NCBI RefSeq assembly: GCF_003601925.1
Contig: NZ_QZWH01000008.1
Span: 1-64,000 of the forward strand
DNA from: Buttiauxella izardii
GTDB taxonomy: Bacteria; Pseudomonadota; Gammaproteobacteria; Enterobacterales; Enterobacteriaceae
Length of the DNA stretch: 64,000 bases
Direction: 5' to 3'
Position 1 is the first letter of the stretch; every line of letters starts with the position of its first letter. Below, piece after piece: positions 1 to 9,571 of this stretch. A program made the translations under genes and the position numbers. Below the pieces are notes generated by a model. It searched no databases. It had not been told where the DNA came from and was given only the letters and a program-made list of their open reading frames with translations.

Positions 1-19
1 CAAGCTGCGCTACTCGCCG
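1..19 (-). tRNA. tRNA-Pro, 5' end only (cut by window start)
   Basis: Read on the minus strand, positions 19 to 1 give CGGCGAGTAGCGCAGCTTG, the acceptor stem and D-arm start typical of enterobacterial proline tRNAs. The anticodon lies outside the window. In E. coli proK (anticodon CGG) sits downstream of eptB on the same strand, which fits. The visible bases, however, resemble the proM type as I remember it, so the isoacceptor is left open. Confidence 0.75.
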
Positions 20-31
20 AATGCGGAGCGC

Positions 32-60
32 ATAGTACTGCGCACCGTTTTAACCGTCAA
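32..60 (-). promoter_or_regulatory. sigma70 promoter of the tRNA-Pro gene
   Basis: On the minus strand a -35 box TTGACG (60-55) is followed after exactly 17 bp by a -10 box TACTAT (37-32). A GC-rich discriminator then runs up to the tRNA 5' end at 19. That layout is typical of growth-rate and stringently controlled stable-RNA promoters. Confidence 0.7.
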
Positions 61-119
61 TCCCTGTTAGCAAAAATCCCGTTCGTTTGTTTTAAAATCC
101 AGCATTTGTAGCGGAATCG

Positions 120-1802
120 TTACTTTGCAGCCGTCTGCGGCACATGACACCAGTTGTTATTCTGGTTAATACCGCCGTCTGGCGAGGTATAGCCCAGGCA
201 ACCCATAATGGTGTCATACAGTTCCACATGGCGATGTGGCACCTTCATTTTTGCCTGTTCTTGCATGTGGGCAAACTCGCGCGCACGGTCTGGATTTTCG
301 AGGTATTTATCAGACGCCCAAACTAACAACGGCACACGGAACTGCTCTGGCGGAGCCATTTTACGCGGCGTACCGTGCAGGTGTTTACGTTCGTCAATCG
401 ACTCGCCGTGATCAGAGGCATAGAAGATAATCGCCCGCTTATCACGAAGCTGGTCAATGACCTTGTCAAGCACGGTATCAACGTACAACACGGAGTTATC
501 GAAAGCGTTAATCAACTGTTGTTTGCTGCACTCATTAGCAATGCTGACGCACTCTGGAGTCCATTTCGCAAAGCTGCGAGGATAACGCTGCACGTATGAG
601 AAGTGCGAGCCTTTAGTGTGCAAGATAATCAAATGCTTGCCCTTCGGATGCTCATCAACAGAACGCTTCATCTCTTCCATCAGCAACATATCGTCGACCT
701 GTTTGCCGTTGTTACGCGGCTCAGCGGCGATTTGCTCACGGTAGGAGAAATTGTCTGCCATGGTGTTGCCGTAGAACCAGACTTCACTTTGCATCGCAAA
801 AAGATTAGAGGTAAAACCAAGCTGTTTCAGCACCGCAAAGACGTTTTGTTCTTTCAACGTACGCTGCGGATTCTCTTCCGCACCGCCTTCGCGCACAAAC
901 ATGCAACGCAAAGAGAGCTTCGTCGCGGTATCGCAAGACTCACCACGGAATGCCACCAGGTTTTTCTCTTTGGCGAGTTTTGGCGTGGTATCACGGTCGT
1001 AACCCAAAATACCCATGTGATCCCAGCGCGTGGTTTCTCCAATCACAAACACCACGTAGGTATCATCCAACTCTTTTGGCGCAACATAAGTGAACTGTTT
1101 TACCGGGTTCATCAAAGAGCGGTTATCCGTGGACTCATCGGCCTGCGCCCAGGCATATAACCCCAGCGCTGAAACCCAATTAGAAGGCAGATAAGAATTC
1201 GCCACCACACCACCATAACTAGGCATATCAACAGTGGTATGTTTTTCTGAGCTTTTTTGTTGTTTACCCAATAACTTCAGCGGTGCCCAAACCATAACCC
1301 CAGCTAACAGCACGATGGCGACATTTCTAAAACGTTGGCCAGGCGTTTTTAGCTGGTGAATCAACGTATCGCGCGACGAGTTAGTCCAGATAAGTATCAG
1401 CGGAATAGCGCTAATAAGAATCAGCCATAATATAAACTGGTAACCGACTATTTCTTTAGAGAGGTCGATATCGGTGGTCATCACCGAGGCAATAATCCCG
1501 TAACCAATCACCACATTGAGCAATGTCATGTAGTAACTAGCGGCGACAGAAAACAGCACAACGAGCGAGGACAATATCCGCCAGGCCGTTCGCCCTAACA
1601 GAGACAATACGCGGAATAAAAAGAAAGTAACCAGGACGCAGGCTACCACTTCAGCAACCATATAAAGACCTTTCATTCCACTGAAATTCTGGATAAACCC
1701 TTCAAAACGGTGATAAAAAACTGAAAGGTTCAAAAACAGGCCGATGTATACCGCTAACAAAAGACAAAGCTTTTGCTGCGACATCGATTTAACGTAATTC
1801 AT
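120..1802 (-). CDS. eptB: Kdo2-lipid A phosphoethanolamine 7''-transferase EptB
   Basis: Inner-membrane enzyme that transfers phosphoethanolamine from phosphatidylethanolamine to the outer Kdo residue of lipopolysaccharide. 560 aa, near the E. coli length (563). Five hydrophobic segments fill the first ~175 residues, followed by a periplasmic sulfatase-like domain. Visible signatures are IGETTRWDHMG (~255), the nucleophile region SCDTATKLS (~292), HTKGSH and a metal-binding SDHGES late in the chain. The start at 1802 aligns with the E. coli N-terminus (MNYVKSMSQQ versus MRYIKSITQQ). A TTG 24 bases upstream is possible but less likely. The ribosome site is weak. Position between tRNA-Pro and yhjX is as in E. 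coli apart from the inserted HD gene. Confidence 0.95.
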   Translation of the reverse strand: MNYVKSMSQQKLCLLLAVYIGLFLNLSVFYHRFEGFIQNFSGMKGLYMVAEVVACVLVTFFLFRVLSLLGRTAWRILSSLVVLFSVAASYYMTLLNVVIGYGIIASVMTTDIDLSKEIVGYQFILWLILISAIPLILIWTNSSRDTLIHQLKTPGQRFRNVAIVLLAGVMVWAPLKLLGKQQKSSEKHTTVDMPSYGGVVANSYLPSNWVSALGLYAWAQADESTDNRSLMNPVKQFTYVAPKELDDTYVVFVIGETTRWDHMGILGYDRDTTPKLAKEKNLVAFRGESCDTATKLSLRCMFVREGGAEENPQRTLKEQNVFAVLKQLGFTSNLFAMQSEVWFYGNTMADNFSYREQIAAEPRNNGKQVDDMLLMEEMKRSVDEHPKGKHLIILHTKGSHFSYVQRYPRSFAKWTPECVSIANECSKQQLINAFDNSVLYVDTVLDKVIDQLRDKRAIIFYASDHGESIDERKHLHGTPRKMAPPEQFRVPLLVWASDKYLENPDRAREFAHMQEQAKMKVPHRHVELYDTIMGCLGYTSPDGGINQNNNWCHVPQTAAK

Positions 1803-1826
1803 GCAGGTTGTCCGAAAAAATAGCAA

Positions 1827-2078
1827 AAAAAGAAAAAGTTATAAGCATCACTCAGACCCCCGTTATCTTGGAAAATTCTGAGCAAGGAAAAATAGAGTTT
1901 GAATCAGGACGATTCTTAGCCGATTTGGCGCGGATTAGTAGAGCATAGGGAAGGTCAAAAGTATCGACAAAAAGCGTGATCCGTGCCTTTGTTTACACAA
2001 CTCCAGCTCGATTAGCTTAATTACGCCACCACGATGTTATGGACATACTATTAATGTTGTTAATGCTGAGGGAAAAAC
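1827..2078. other. Intergenic region between eptB and the HD hydrolase gene
   Basis: 252 bases between divergent genes, so it must hold both promoters. I can point to the ribosome site GAGGG before the HD gene start at 2079 but to no convincing operator or hairpin. Confidence 0.4.
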
Positions 2079-2663
2079 ATGCAATCGTTGGAAGAACGCG
2101 CCCGTCGGTATGCCACAAAAGCTCATGCAGCTTGCGATCAGCGCCGCAAATATACCCTTGAGCCTTACATCGTCCATCCTGCCGCCGTGGTGGAATTAGT
2201 CAGGGGCGTTTGCCCCATTGAAGAAGTTCTCGCCGCCGCCTGGTTACACGATACCGTGGAAGACACCGGCACCACGATTATTGATATTGAAGAACGTTTT
2301 GGGCCAGATGTGGCCGCGCTGGTCGCAATGGTCACTAACCCCGAGCAACTCCCCGGCACCAACCGCATGCATCGCAAACGCGCCCATTTCCTGCATACCG
2401 CGAATGCCAGTTGCGAGGCACAAACCATCAAGCTTGCTGACATCATCGATAATACCCGTGAGATTTTGCGCTACGACCCGCATTTTGCGCGCGTGTATTT
2501 AATCGAAAAACGGATTCAGTTGGCGGGTTTACAACGAGGAAATGAAATTCTAAGAGGTCAGGCTGAGGGCATTATCGAGCAGGGTATTTCACAATTAATG
2601 ATGCCGCCGTATAACGTCCCGGCGGCATGGTTTGCGGCATTAACAGCTCGCTATCAAGCGTGA
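2079..2663 (+). CDS. HD-domain phosphohydrolase resembling small alarmone ((p)ppGpp) hydrolases
   Basis: 194 aa. The motif order is that of the hydrolase domain of RelA/SpoT and of Mesh1-type small alarmone hydrolases: YIVHPAAV (H33), WLHDTVEDT (H57-D58, E61-D62) and IKLADIIDN (D121). The His/His-Asp/Asp set would bind Mn2+. There is no synthetase, TGS or ACT domain, so it would be a stand-alone hydrolase. It is preceded by a GAGGG ribosome site. Its last 10 bases overlap the 3' end of convergent yhjX. In E. coli eptB and yhjX are adjacent, so this gene is an insertion relative to that genome. Whether the substrate is ppGpp, NADPH or another nucleotide is not visible. Confidence 0.75.
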   Translation: MQSLEERARRYATKAHAACDQRRKYTLEPYIVHPAAVVELVRGVCPIEEVLAAAWLHDTVEDTGTTIIDIEERFGPDVAALVAMVTNPEQLPGTNRMHRKRAHFLHTANASCEAQTIKLADIIDNTREILRYDPHFARVYLIEKRIQLAGLQRGNEILRGQAEGIIEQGISQLMMPPYNVPAAWFAALTARYQA

Positions 2664-3862
2664 GCGTGACGCTCCTGCAAAACTTCTCGTGCTGGCTGGC
2701 GAATGGTGGTGGAAATCGCCAGGGACAAAATCAGCAGTGCGAAGATGACACAGAAGGTGACATAAAAACCGCCGAAGATAGAGGCGATAATCGAACCACA
2801 GATGCTGCCGATACCGAAGCCTAAGTAAATCACACCGTAGTTTTTAGTCAGGTTATTCAGGCCGAAGAACTCGCTCACCAATGAAGGATAAACGGTGATG
2901 GTGCCGCCGAAGTTAAAGGCCACACAAGCAATCGCGGCAAAGAAAGTCGCTTCGTTAAGTGGGGCGAACAACAGCGCTGCCATGCCGACTAAAGAGATAA
3001 CCTGGCCGATGGTAATAACACGGATACGGGCGATTTTATCGGACAGGATACCCAGCACCAGACGGCCGCTCAGGTTAGCAATGGCGATAACGGTGACCGC
3101 ATTTGCCGCAGATTCAGCAGTCAAATGCACCATGCCTTGTGCGATATCTTTCGCCACGCCAATCACGTACAGGCCACTCATGCAGGCGGTCAGGAACATC
3201 ACAGCCAGCATCCAGTACTGCGGTTTCCGCATGGATTCTGCCAGGGTGTAATCTTTTTCAGCCACGCCGTTTGCGGTTTTCACTTCCTGCAATGGCGCAT
3301 CTTTCATCAGCATGGAACCGAACAGAATCATCACCATCGCCAGACCACCCCAAATCATGAAGGTGCTTTCCAGGCCGACGGTTGCCAGTAAATGGCTATC
3401 GATATATTTGAAGCCCAGGCTGCCGAGGCCGTATGAACCAATGGCGAAGGCAGAGATCAGGCCTTTACGTTCCGGGAACCATTTCACGCAGTTGGAGAGG
3501 GTTAACAAATAACCGGCACCATCTGCCAGACCCACCAGCACACCAGCACTCAGCCATAACATCATCAAGTTGTCAGAGTGCGCGGTCAGGAAGAAGCCGA
3601 CACCCAGCAGCACGCCCGCCGCCATTGTCACTTTGCGAACACCAAAACGTTCCTGCAATTTGCCCGCAACAGAAGACGAAATCGCCAGACCGAGGCTTAA
3701 TAAACCGAAGGAGAAAGCGACCTGGCTGATAGGCTCATCCAGTTTCTGGGAAAGCGCACTGTTGAACAGGCTCCAGGTATAAACGGAACCCAGAGCGAAC
3801 TGAGTAATAATGGTGCCGATCAGAGTTAACCAGCGAGTACGGTTGTAGGATGCATTATTCAT
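2654..3862 (-). CDS. yhjX: MFS transporter YhjX (pyruvate-linked, YpdAB-controlled)
   Basis: 402 aa, the E. coli length, with twelve predicted membrane segments and near-identity to E. coli YhjX (TRWLTLIGTIITQFALGSVY near the N-terminus). In E. coli it is the main target of the pyruvate-sensing YpdA/YpdB two-component system and has been linked to pyruvate transport. The start at 3862 is chosen by alignment with the E. coli N-terminus. A TTG 15 bases upstream is the alternative. The promoter region carries YpdB-type direct repeats, annotated separately. Confidence 0.95.
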   Translation of the reverse strand: MNNASYNRTRWLTLIGTIITQFALGSVYTWSLFNSALSQKLDEPISQVAFSFGLLSLGLAISSSVAGKLQERFGVRKVTMAAGVLLGVGFFLTAHSDNLMMLWLSAGVLVGLADGAGYLLTLSNCVKWFPERKGLISAFAIGSYGLGSLGFKYIDSHLLATVGLESTFMIWGGLAMVMILFGSMLMKDAPLQEVKTANGVAEKDYTLAESMRKPQYWMLAVMFLTACMSGLYVIGVAKDIAQGMVHLTAESAANAVTVIAIANLSGRLVLGILSDKIARIRVITIGQVISLVGMAALLFAPLNEATFFAAIACVAFNFGGTITVYPSLVSEFFGLNNLTKNYGVIYLGFGIGSICGSIIASIFGGFYVTFCVIFALLILSLAISTTIRQPAREVLQERHAHA

Positions 3863-3941
3863 GGCAGATGTCCGCAAAATTTAAGAGAAATCTTCTGCTG
3901 CCAAGAGTAACGAAGTGCATTTTATTCCAGGAGAAAACGGC

Positions 3942-3972
3942 ATGAGTTGCACCCAGGCCGGAATGAAATGCC
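3942..3972 (-). promoter_or_regulatory. Tandem YpdB-type binding sites upstream of yhjX
   Basis: On the minus strand GGCATTTCAT (3972-3963) is followed after 11 bases by TGCAACTCAT (3951-3942). The reported E. coli YpdB motif is two GGCATTTCAT direct repeats 11 bases apart. Here the first copy is exact and the second matches 7 of 10. The rest of the 3863-4100 gap shows no other clear signal. Confidence 0.75.
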
Positions 3973-4100
3973 TCTGAGAAGGTATGAATGACCTGGACGA
4001 GATTTAAAATTTCATTTCCGTTAGTGATTACTATCAACGCAAGGCGCGTAAATACTAGTTATTAAATGTTAAATATACAGATACAAGGTTAAATTAATGA

Positions 4101-4814
4101 TCAGAAACGCGCACTTACGCCAACATTATAAATATAGGCCTCGCCGGTGGTTAAACCTTCGGCCTGCGACATAGAAGCAAACGCCGCCATATTCCTGCCA
4201 ATCGGCATATCCGCACCGACCGTCACATCCATCCAGCTCGCATCCTGCCCGTTCGCGGTGTTAGATCGCATGCCAGACTGCGCTTTCCACTGGTTTTCAC
4301 CGTATTGATGGTTGTAACTGACCTGGGCCCACGGGCGTAGATAACCCACGGACGAATCAACTCGCCAGCCGACGGTAGACACGCTGGCATGCCAGAGTTG
4401 ATCGGTAAATTGCGCGGCAACCGCAGAGTCGCCATATTCGTTGTAAATACTCGTGGATGAGCCATCCCAACTGTATTTCGCCGTCGGCCCGGTGGTTATT
4501 TTTCCGGGCAAAGTGATATTCCAGCCGATACCCAAATGTGAGCTATCAGCGCTAACATTATCGTTACCAGAAACGAGCATCAGCCCCTCCTGGTTCTGGG
4601 AGGTAAACGAAGAATTTATCCTTTCTGCGAGAATATCGTTATAACTTGGTTGGTGATTACTGTCCCAGGTATAACGATCCTGCGCTTCGCCCGAAGCTTC
4701 TTCGGCGACATATTCTTGTTGCCAGGCAAATACATTCGTAGCATAGGGCAGGCAACACAAAGCCAGCACCGTGGTGAAAGTGACACGGCGACCACTGCGT
4801 ATAATTTTGATCAT
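4101..4814 (-). CDS. yhjY: YhjY family outer-membrane autotransporter-type protein
   Basis: 237 aa with a signal peptide ending in TNVFA-W. The rest has the alternating aromatic and polar pattern of beta strands and ends in a C-terminal phenylalanine (GVSARF), typical of outer-membrane beta barrels. Position between yhjX and divergent tag matches E. coli yhjY. The ATG at 4814 has a GGAG ribosome site 8 bases upstream. The substrate is unknown. No passenger domain with a catalytic motif is present, so a lipase activity cannot be supported here. Confidence 0.8.
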   Translation of the reverse strand: MIKIIRSGRRVTFTTVLALCCLPYATNVFAWQQEYVAEEASGEAQDRYTWDSNHQPSYNDILAERINSSFTSQNQEGLMLVSGNDNVSADSSHLGIGWNITLPGKITTGPTAKYSWDGSSTSIYNEYGDSAVAAQFTDQLWHASVSTVGWRVDSSVGYLRPWAQVSYNHQYGENQWKAQSGMRSNTANGQDASWMDVTVGADMPIGRNMAAFASMSQAEGLTTGEAYIYNVGVSARF

Positions 4815-4953
4815 CAAAGCGACTCCAGAAAAGAGCCAAATCCGGCGGTATTATTAGTGTTTTTATCGGGCTTGCGGATATCCCTGAATTAACTATTGTC
4901 TCTTTCTGTGGCGCGTCAAGTTGGCACGAGAAATTTCATCAAAGGAGAAACGT

Positions 4954-5517
4954 ATGCTGCGTTGTGGATGGGTATCTAATGACCCGCTCTATATTGAGTA
5001 TCACGATAAGGAATGGGGCGTGCCGGTGACTGACGGGCAACATCTTTTCGAGATGATTTGCCTTGAAGGGCAACAGGCCGGTTTATCATGGATAACCGTA
5101 TTGAAAAAGCGCGAGAATTATCGTCGCTGCTTTAAAAATTTCGACCCGCAGGCCGTGGCGCTCATGCAACCGGAAGATGTCGATGAACTGGTGTTAGATG
5201 CCGGAATCATCCGCCATCGTGGCAAAATTGAAGCCATTATCAATAACGCTAAAGCGTATCTGGCGATGGAAGCCAACGGCGAGAAATTCCCCGAATTTGT
5301 CTGGTCGTTTGTCGATAACAAAACGCAAATCACACAAGCCGCAACGCTGGGCGAAATCCCGACCACCACACCCGCTTCCGACGCGCTCTCAAAAGCGCTG
5401 AAAAAACGCGGCTTTAAATTTGTCGGCTCGACAATTTGCTACTCGTTTATGCAGGCTTGCGGATTGGTTAACGACCATGTCACCCCCTGCTTCTGCCATC
5501 CTGATAATCTCAAATGA
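4954..5517 (+). CDS. tag: DNA-3-methyladenine glycosylase I
   Basis: 187 aa, same length as E. coli Tag. It excises 3-methyladenine from alkylated DNA in base-excision repair. Recognisable features are the N-terminal zinc-site residues (RCGW, C3), the EWGVP segment, the substrate-pocket sequence LEGQQAGLSW, and the C-terminal zinc ligands near CFCHP. The start follows a strong AAAGGAG. The stop overlaps the yiaC start by 4 bases (ATGA), so the two genes are translationally coupled as in E. coli. Confidence 0.97.
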   Translation: MLRCGWVSNDPLYIEYHDKEWGVPVTDGQHLFEMICLEGQQAGLSWITVLKKRENYRRCFKNFDPQAVALMQPEDVDELVLDAGIIRHRGKIEAIINNAKAYLAMEANGEKFPEFVWSFVDNKTQITQAATLGEIPTTTPASDALSKALKKRGFKFVGSTICYSFMQACGLVNDHVTPCFCHPDNLK

Positions 5518-5954
5518 TTCGCCGTTTGCAGCCAGATGAAATGGATGAACTGATTGAAATCTGGCTTGCCAGCACCATTCAGGCGCATCCCTTTATCAGC
5601 GAAACTTACTGGCACGAAAGTGAGTCCATCGTGCGCAATGTTTATATTCCGCAATCTGAAACCTGGGTTTATCTGAATCAAGGCAAAATGGTGGGGTTTA
5701 TTAGCGTGCTGAATTCGCTGTTTATTGGCGCACTGTTTGTCTGCGAACCCTTTATTGGCAAGGGGATCGGCCAGGCGCTAATGAAACACGTCAAAGAGAT
5801 TTATCCCTCTTTAAGCCTTGAGGTTTACCAGAAGAACCAGCGGGCGGTGCATTTCTATCATCATCAGGGCTTTCGCATTGAAGAAAGCGCCTGGCAAAAC
5901 GAAACGCGCCACCCGACCTGGATTATGAGTTGGCAGGCGGAGAAAACGCTGTAA
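5514..5954 (+). CDS. yiaC: GNAT N-acetyltransferase YiaC
   Basis: 146 aa, the E. coli length. GNAT fold with the acetyl-CoA loop GKGIGQALM near residue 85 and the typical late motif [10 protein letters not shown]. coli YiaC has been reported as a protein lysine acetyltransferase. Coupled to tag by an ATGA overlap. The 3' end overlaps the 3' end of convergent bisC by 32 bases. Confidence 0.95.
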   Translation: MIRRLQPDEMDELIEIWLASTIQAHPFISETYWHESESIVRNVYIPQSETWVYLNQGKMVGFISVLNSLFIGALFVCEPFIGKGIGQALMKHVKEIYPSLSLEVYQKNQRAVHFYHHQGFRIEESAWQNETRHPTWIMSWQAEKTL

Positions 5955-8253
5955 CGTCCGGCACCGGGCCGAGATATTTTTCGGCCCAGACCAGCGATGA
6001 GTTCGCCGCGCAGCCGTTCGCCAGGCGCGAGGTTGGAATATCCAGCGTCAGCACATTGACCGCGCCGTTTTTACACAGCTTCCGGTCATCTAAATCCGGC
6101 CATGCGCCTTCATGAATACAGACCACGCCCGGCTTGATTCCGTCCGTCACCAGCGCGCCCACCAGCACTTGCCCGCGAGCATTCCAGACACGCACCAAAT
6201 CACCATCGGCAATACCGCGAGCGGCGGCATCTTGCGGATGCAGCGTTAACGGCTCACGCCCGGCGATGGCGTATTTATCCCGCAAAGCTGCGTAATTAAG
6301 CTGGCTGTGCAAACGATGCGCGGGGTGCGATGAAAGTAACTGAAGCTGGCCCGGTTCGGCATTACCTTGCCATTCATCAGGCGCAAGCCAGGTCGGATGC
6401 GGCGGGCAATCGGCGTAACCAAAACTGGCGATGCGCTCAGAATAAATTTCGATTTTACCGCTTGGGGTTTTGAGTGGATTCGCTTGCGAATCGCGCGTGA
6501 AATCAGCGAAACGAATAAAACCGGCATTCTTCTCGCTTTCCGGCATTTCAATCAACTGGTTACTTTCCCAGAAGGTTTTAAAATCTGGTAATTCCACTTG
6601 CTGCGCTACGCCGCGCTTGCGCGCGATTTCATAGCATTCTTCCAGCCATTGCAGCTCGGTTCTGCCTTCGGTAAATCGCGCTTCGCCGCCCTCTTCCCAC
6701 AATTCGCTAAGGGCCGCAAAAACATCGAAATCGTTACGCGCTTCACCCTGCGGCGAAACCACCTGCTTCATCGGCACCAGATGCTGATTGCTGTAGTCGC
6801 CGGTCATCGTCAGGTCATTGCGCTCAAACGATGTGGTGATCGGTAGCACGATATCGGCGTGTTTTGCCGCCGCTGTCCAGAAGCATTCGGAAATCACCAC
6901 CAGCTCCGGTTTCTGCCAGGCTTTAATCAAGCGGTTGGTGTCCTGGTGATGAGTGAAATTACCGCCGCCCGCCCACCACAACATGCGGATATCGGGGAAG
7001 GTTTTTTCCAGGCCGTTATGCTGATACTCGCCGCCAGGGTTTTCCAGCGCTTCCACAATTCGCGCCACCGGGATTTTTTCCACGGCGTCTGTTCCGTTTG
7101 CCACGGTTCCTTGCAACGAGCCTAATACCGCCGCGCGGCGCGTTGGGTTGCCGCCGTTGGCAAAGTGATAAGAGAGGCCAAAGCCGCCGCCTGGTGTGCC
7201 AATCTGCCCAAGCATCGCCGCGAGCGTCACCAGCATCCAGTGTTTTTGCTCACCGTATTGCTGGCGCTGCATGCCCCAGCCGGACATCAGCATGGTGCGT
7301 TTTTCGCTAAATAAACGCGCCAGATATTCGATAGTTTCCGCAGGTACGCCGCAAATTTCTGCCGCCCAGACTGCCGTTTTCGGCTCGCCGTCTGATTCAC
7401 CCGTCAGGTAAGCGGCGAATTTGTCGTAGCCGTGTGTGCAACGTGCGAGGAATGTGGCATCGTGCCAGCCGTTTTTCACCAACATGTGGGCGATGCCCAG
7501 CATTAACGCCACATCGGTGCCCATATTCGGGGCAATCCACTGGGCGTTTTCCCCCAGGAAATCCACCGTTTCCGATCGCATCGGATCGATAGCGATCACC
7601 GTTTTGCCGCTGTTTTTAAGCTGCTCGAAATACTTCACGCCTTGTTCGTCGCTGGCGTTCCAGGCAATCTTCAAGGTGTTCAGTGGATTAGCGCTCCACA
7701 GCACCACCACTTCGCTGTGCTCAAGCACCAACGGCCAGCTCGTTTGCTGCTGGTAAACCTCATTAGAGCCGACGACATACGGCATGATCACCTGCGCCGC
7801 ACCAGTAGAGTAATCGCCGAGATGCCCGGTATAACCGCCCGCCAGGCTCATATAGCGCTGCAATAAAGTCGCCGCTTTATGCAACACGCCATTGGAACGC
7901 CAACCGTAAGAACCAGCAAAAATGGCGTCCGCACCATAAGCGGCGCGAATACGTTGATGCTGCTGGTGAATAAGTTGTAACGCCAGATCCCAGCTAACTC
8001 GCACATATTCATCGTCGCCACGCACGCCTTGTGGCGCATCTGGAGAGGCGAGAAAACCTTTACGCACCATAGGAAACTGCACTCGGGCTTTGCTGTGAAC
8101 CTGATCGGGAACAGCGCTTTGCAATGAGTTTTCATGCCCGGTTTCCAGCGCGCCGGTTGATGCAAGCACGCGCTCGCCGTCGGTTTCAACGAGCATCGGC
8201 CCCCAGTGGGCGGCGGTCAGGATTTTTTTATTTGATGAAGATGCATTAGCCAA
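5923..8253 (-). CDS. bisC: Biotin sulfoxide reductase (molybdoenzyme)
   Basis: 776 aa, against 777 in E. coli. Cytoplasmic molybdopterin-guanine-dinucleotide enzyme of the DMSO/TMAO reductase family that recovers biotin from biotin sulfoxide and also reduces methionine sulfoxide. The segment GDYSTGAAQ contains the serine expected to ligate molybdenum, and there is no Tat signal. The start is best read as TTG at 8253: an AGGGGAG ribosome site lies 6 bases upstream and the next residues (ANASSS) align with E. coli MANSSS. The longer frame to 8304 lacks such a site. Confidence 0.95.
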   Translation of the reverse strand: MANASSSNKKILTAAHWGPMLVETDGERVLASTGALETGHENSLQSAVPDQVHSKARVQFPMVRKGFLASPDAPQGVRGDDEYVRVSWDLALQLIHQQHQRIRAAYGADAIFAGSYGWRSNGVLHKAATLLQRYMSLAGGYTGHLGDYSTGAAQVIMPYVVGSNEVYQQQTSWPLVLEHSEVVVLWSANPLNTLKIAWNASDEQGVKYFEQLKNSGKTVIAIDPMRSETVDFLGENAQWIAPNMGTDVALMLGIAHMLVKNGWHDATFLARCTHGYDKFAAYLTGESDGEPKTAVWAAEICGVPAETIEYLARLFSEKRTMLMSGWGMQRQQYGEQKHWMLVTLAAMLGQIGTPGGGFGLSYHFANGGNPTRRAAVLGSLQGTVANGTDAVEKIPVARIVEALENPGGEYQHNGLEKTFPDIRMLWWAGGGNFTHHQDTNRLIKAWQKPELVVISECFWTAAAKHADIVLPITTSFERNDLTMTGDYSNQHLVPMKQVVSPQGEARNDFDVFAALSELWEEGGEARFTEGRTELQWLEECYEIARKRGVAQQVELPDFKTFWESNQLIEMPESEKNAGFIRFADFTRDSQANPLKTPSGKIEIYSERIASFGYADCPPHPTWLAPDEWQGNAEPGQLQLLSSHPAHRLHSQLNYAALRDKYAIAGREPLTLHPQDAAARGIADGDLVRVWNARGQVLVGALVTDGIKPGVVCIHEGAWPDLDDRKLCKNGAVNVLTLDIPTSRLANGCAANSSLVWAEKYLGPVPDVTAFSPPANS

Positions 8254-8420
8254 TTCGGGCTCCCCTGGTGGCAGGTAGTAAGCAGGTGGCGGCCTGATGG
8301 CCACTCGATATTTAGTTTTACAAATTCAGACGACTCTATAGAAATTTCTACACATTCACACGGCATAATCAACCGCCGCCGATCATGCGGTTGAGTTATT
8401 AAATTCACAAAGGAAATGAG

Positions 8421-9083
8421 ATGAAAAAACGCGTCTTGATGATTGCCGCTATTGTTTGCGGCACGCTAGCAGTTTCTGGTTGCACGACCAACCCATACAC
8501 TGGCGAACGTGAAGCAGGGAAATCAGGAATTGGAGCAGGTATTGGCTCACTGGTAGGGGCTGGCGTTGGCGCACTTTCCTCATCCAAAAAAGATCGCGGC
8601 AAAGGCGCTCTGATTGGTGCCGCAGCAGGTGCCGCATTAGGGGGTGGCGTCGGTTACTACATGGATGTGCAGGAAGCGAAACTGCGCGACAAAATGCAGG
8701 GAACAGGCGTGAGTGTGACGCGTAATGGCGACAACATCGTGCTGAACATGCCAAATAACGTCACCTTCGACAGCAGCAGCGCAACGCTGAAACCGGCGGG
8801 TGCAAACACCCTGACCGGCGTGGCGATGGTACTGAAAGAGTATCCAAAAACTGCGGTTAACGTCGTAGGTTACACCGACAGCACCGGCAGCCAGGAGCTG
8901 AACATGAAGCTCTCCCAGCAACGTGCAGACGGCGTGGGTAGCGCGCTGATCACACAAGGCGTGGCGGCAAACCGTGTGCGCACGACAGGTGCAGGCCCGG
9001 CAAATCCAATCGCCAGCAACAGCACGGCTGAAGGCAAAGCACAGAACCGCCGCGTAGAAATTACGCTCAGCCCGCTGTCTTAA
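8421..9083 (+). CDS. yiaD: OmpA-family lipoprotein YiaD
   Basis: 220 aa. Lipobox VSGC near residue 21, then a glycine-zipper region (two runs rich in GAG/GIG, ~35-85) and a C-terminal OmpA-like peptidoglycan-binding domain (NVTFDSSSATLKPAG, GYTDSTGSQELN, NRRVE). In E. coli YiaD was found as a multicopy suppressor of BamD defects. The ribosome site AAAGGAAATGAG is good. It is divergent from bisC. In E. coli ghrB follows, but here the order changes. Confidence 0.93.
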   Translation: MKKRVLMIAAIVCGTLAVSGCTTNPYTGEREAGKSGIGAGIGSLVGAGVGALSSSKKDRGKGALIGAAAGAALGGGVGYYMDVQEAKLRDKMQGTGVSVTRNGDNIVLNMPNNVTFDSSSATLKPAGANTLTGVAMVLKEYPKTAVNVVGYTDSTGSQELNMKLSQQRADGVGSALITQGVAANRVRTTGAGPANPIASNSTAEGKAQNRRVEITLSPLS

Positions 9084-9245
9084 TCGAAAACCCGCCTTAC
9101 TTCACTCCGGCGCTTGCCGGGGTGAACCTCGCTCAACTCTCCGTGATACGCTACGCAATATCTCTTATCCAGATTACGCATCCCTACTCGGGTGAGTAAT
9201 AATGATGAATCCACCGCGTTGTTTTATGCAGGTTCAGGAAGAAAT

Positions 9246-9548
9246 ATGGCTTACAAATTTGCTCTGATAGTGCTTATCCCGCTTGGCATGATGGGCTGCT
9301 CATCGACTGATACCTCAGGCTATGACGGGCATAAAAATATTAGCCCGGACGAGACTAACGAAGCATTAATCATGCGATCTCAATATCCGGATCAGTATTA
9401 TGGCCGTGAAAATTTGACCACCGACCAGCGCAGAGAATTAAGCGAGAAAATGCGTGCGGACAGGCTGGAAGCACGTGGACGGCAGGATAACAGCACCGAC
9501 AGCGGCGATGGGTTCGGGCAATCCGTTCCCCAGGGTTTTTACAACTAA
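9246..9548 (+). CDS. Small predicted lipoprotein, unknown function
   Basis: 100 aa starting at an ATG with AGGAAG ribosome site. A longer frame from 9192 has no such site. The N-terminus MAYKFALIVLIPLGMMGCSS looks like a lipoprotein signal with Cys18. The mature part is hydrophilic and charged (DETNEALIMRSQYPDQYYG..., RRELSEKMRADRLEARGRQ) and ends in FGQSVPQGFYN. I do not recognise the family. It ends just before the IstR terminator. Confidence 0.65.
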   Translation: MAYKFALIVLIPLGMMGCSSTDTSGYDGHKNISPDETNEALIMRSQYPDQYYGRENLTTDQRRELSEKMRADRLEARGRQDNSTDSGDGFGQSVPQGFYN

Positions 9549-9571
9549 GCCAGTTTCAAAACCTACAAAAA

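Noticed and set aside
603-1160. 185-aa open frame on the plus strand inside eptB
   Set aside because: Fully antisense to a conserved gene, with no ribosome site and no recognisable protein.
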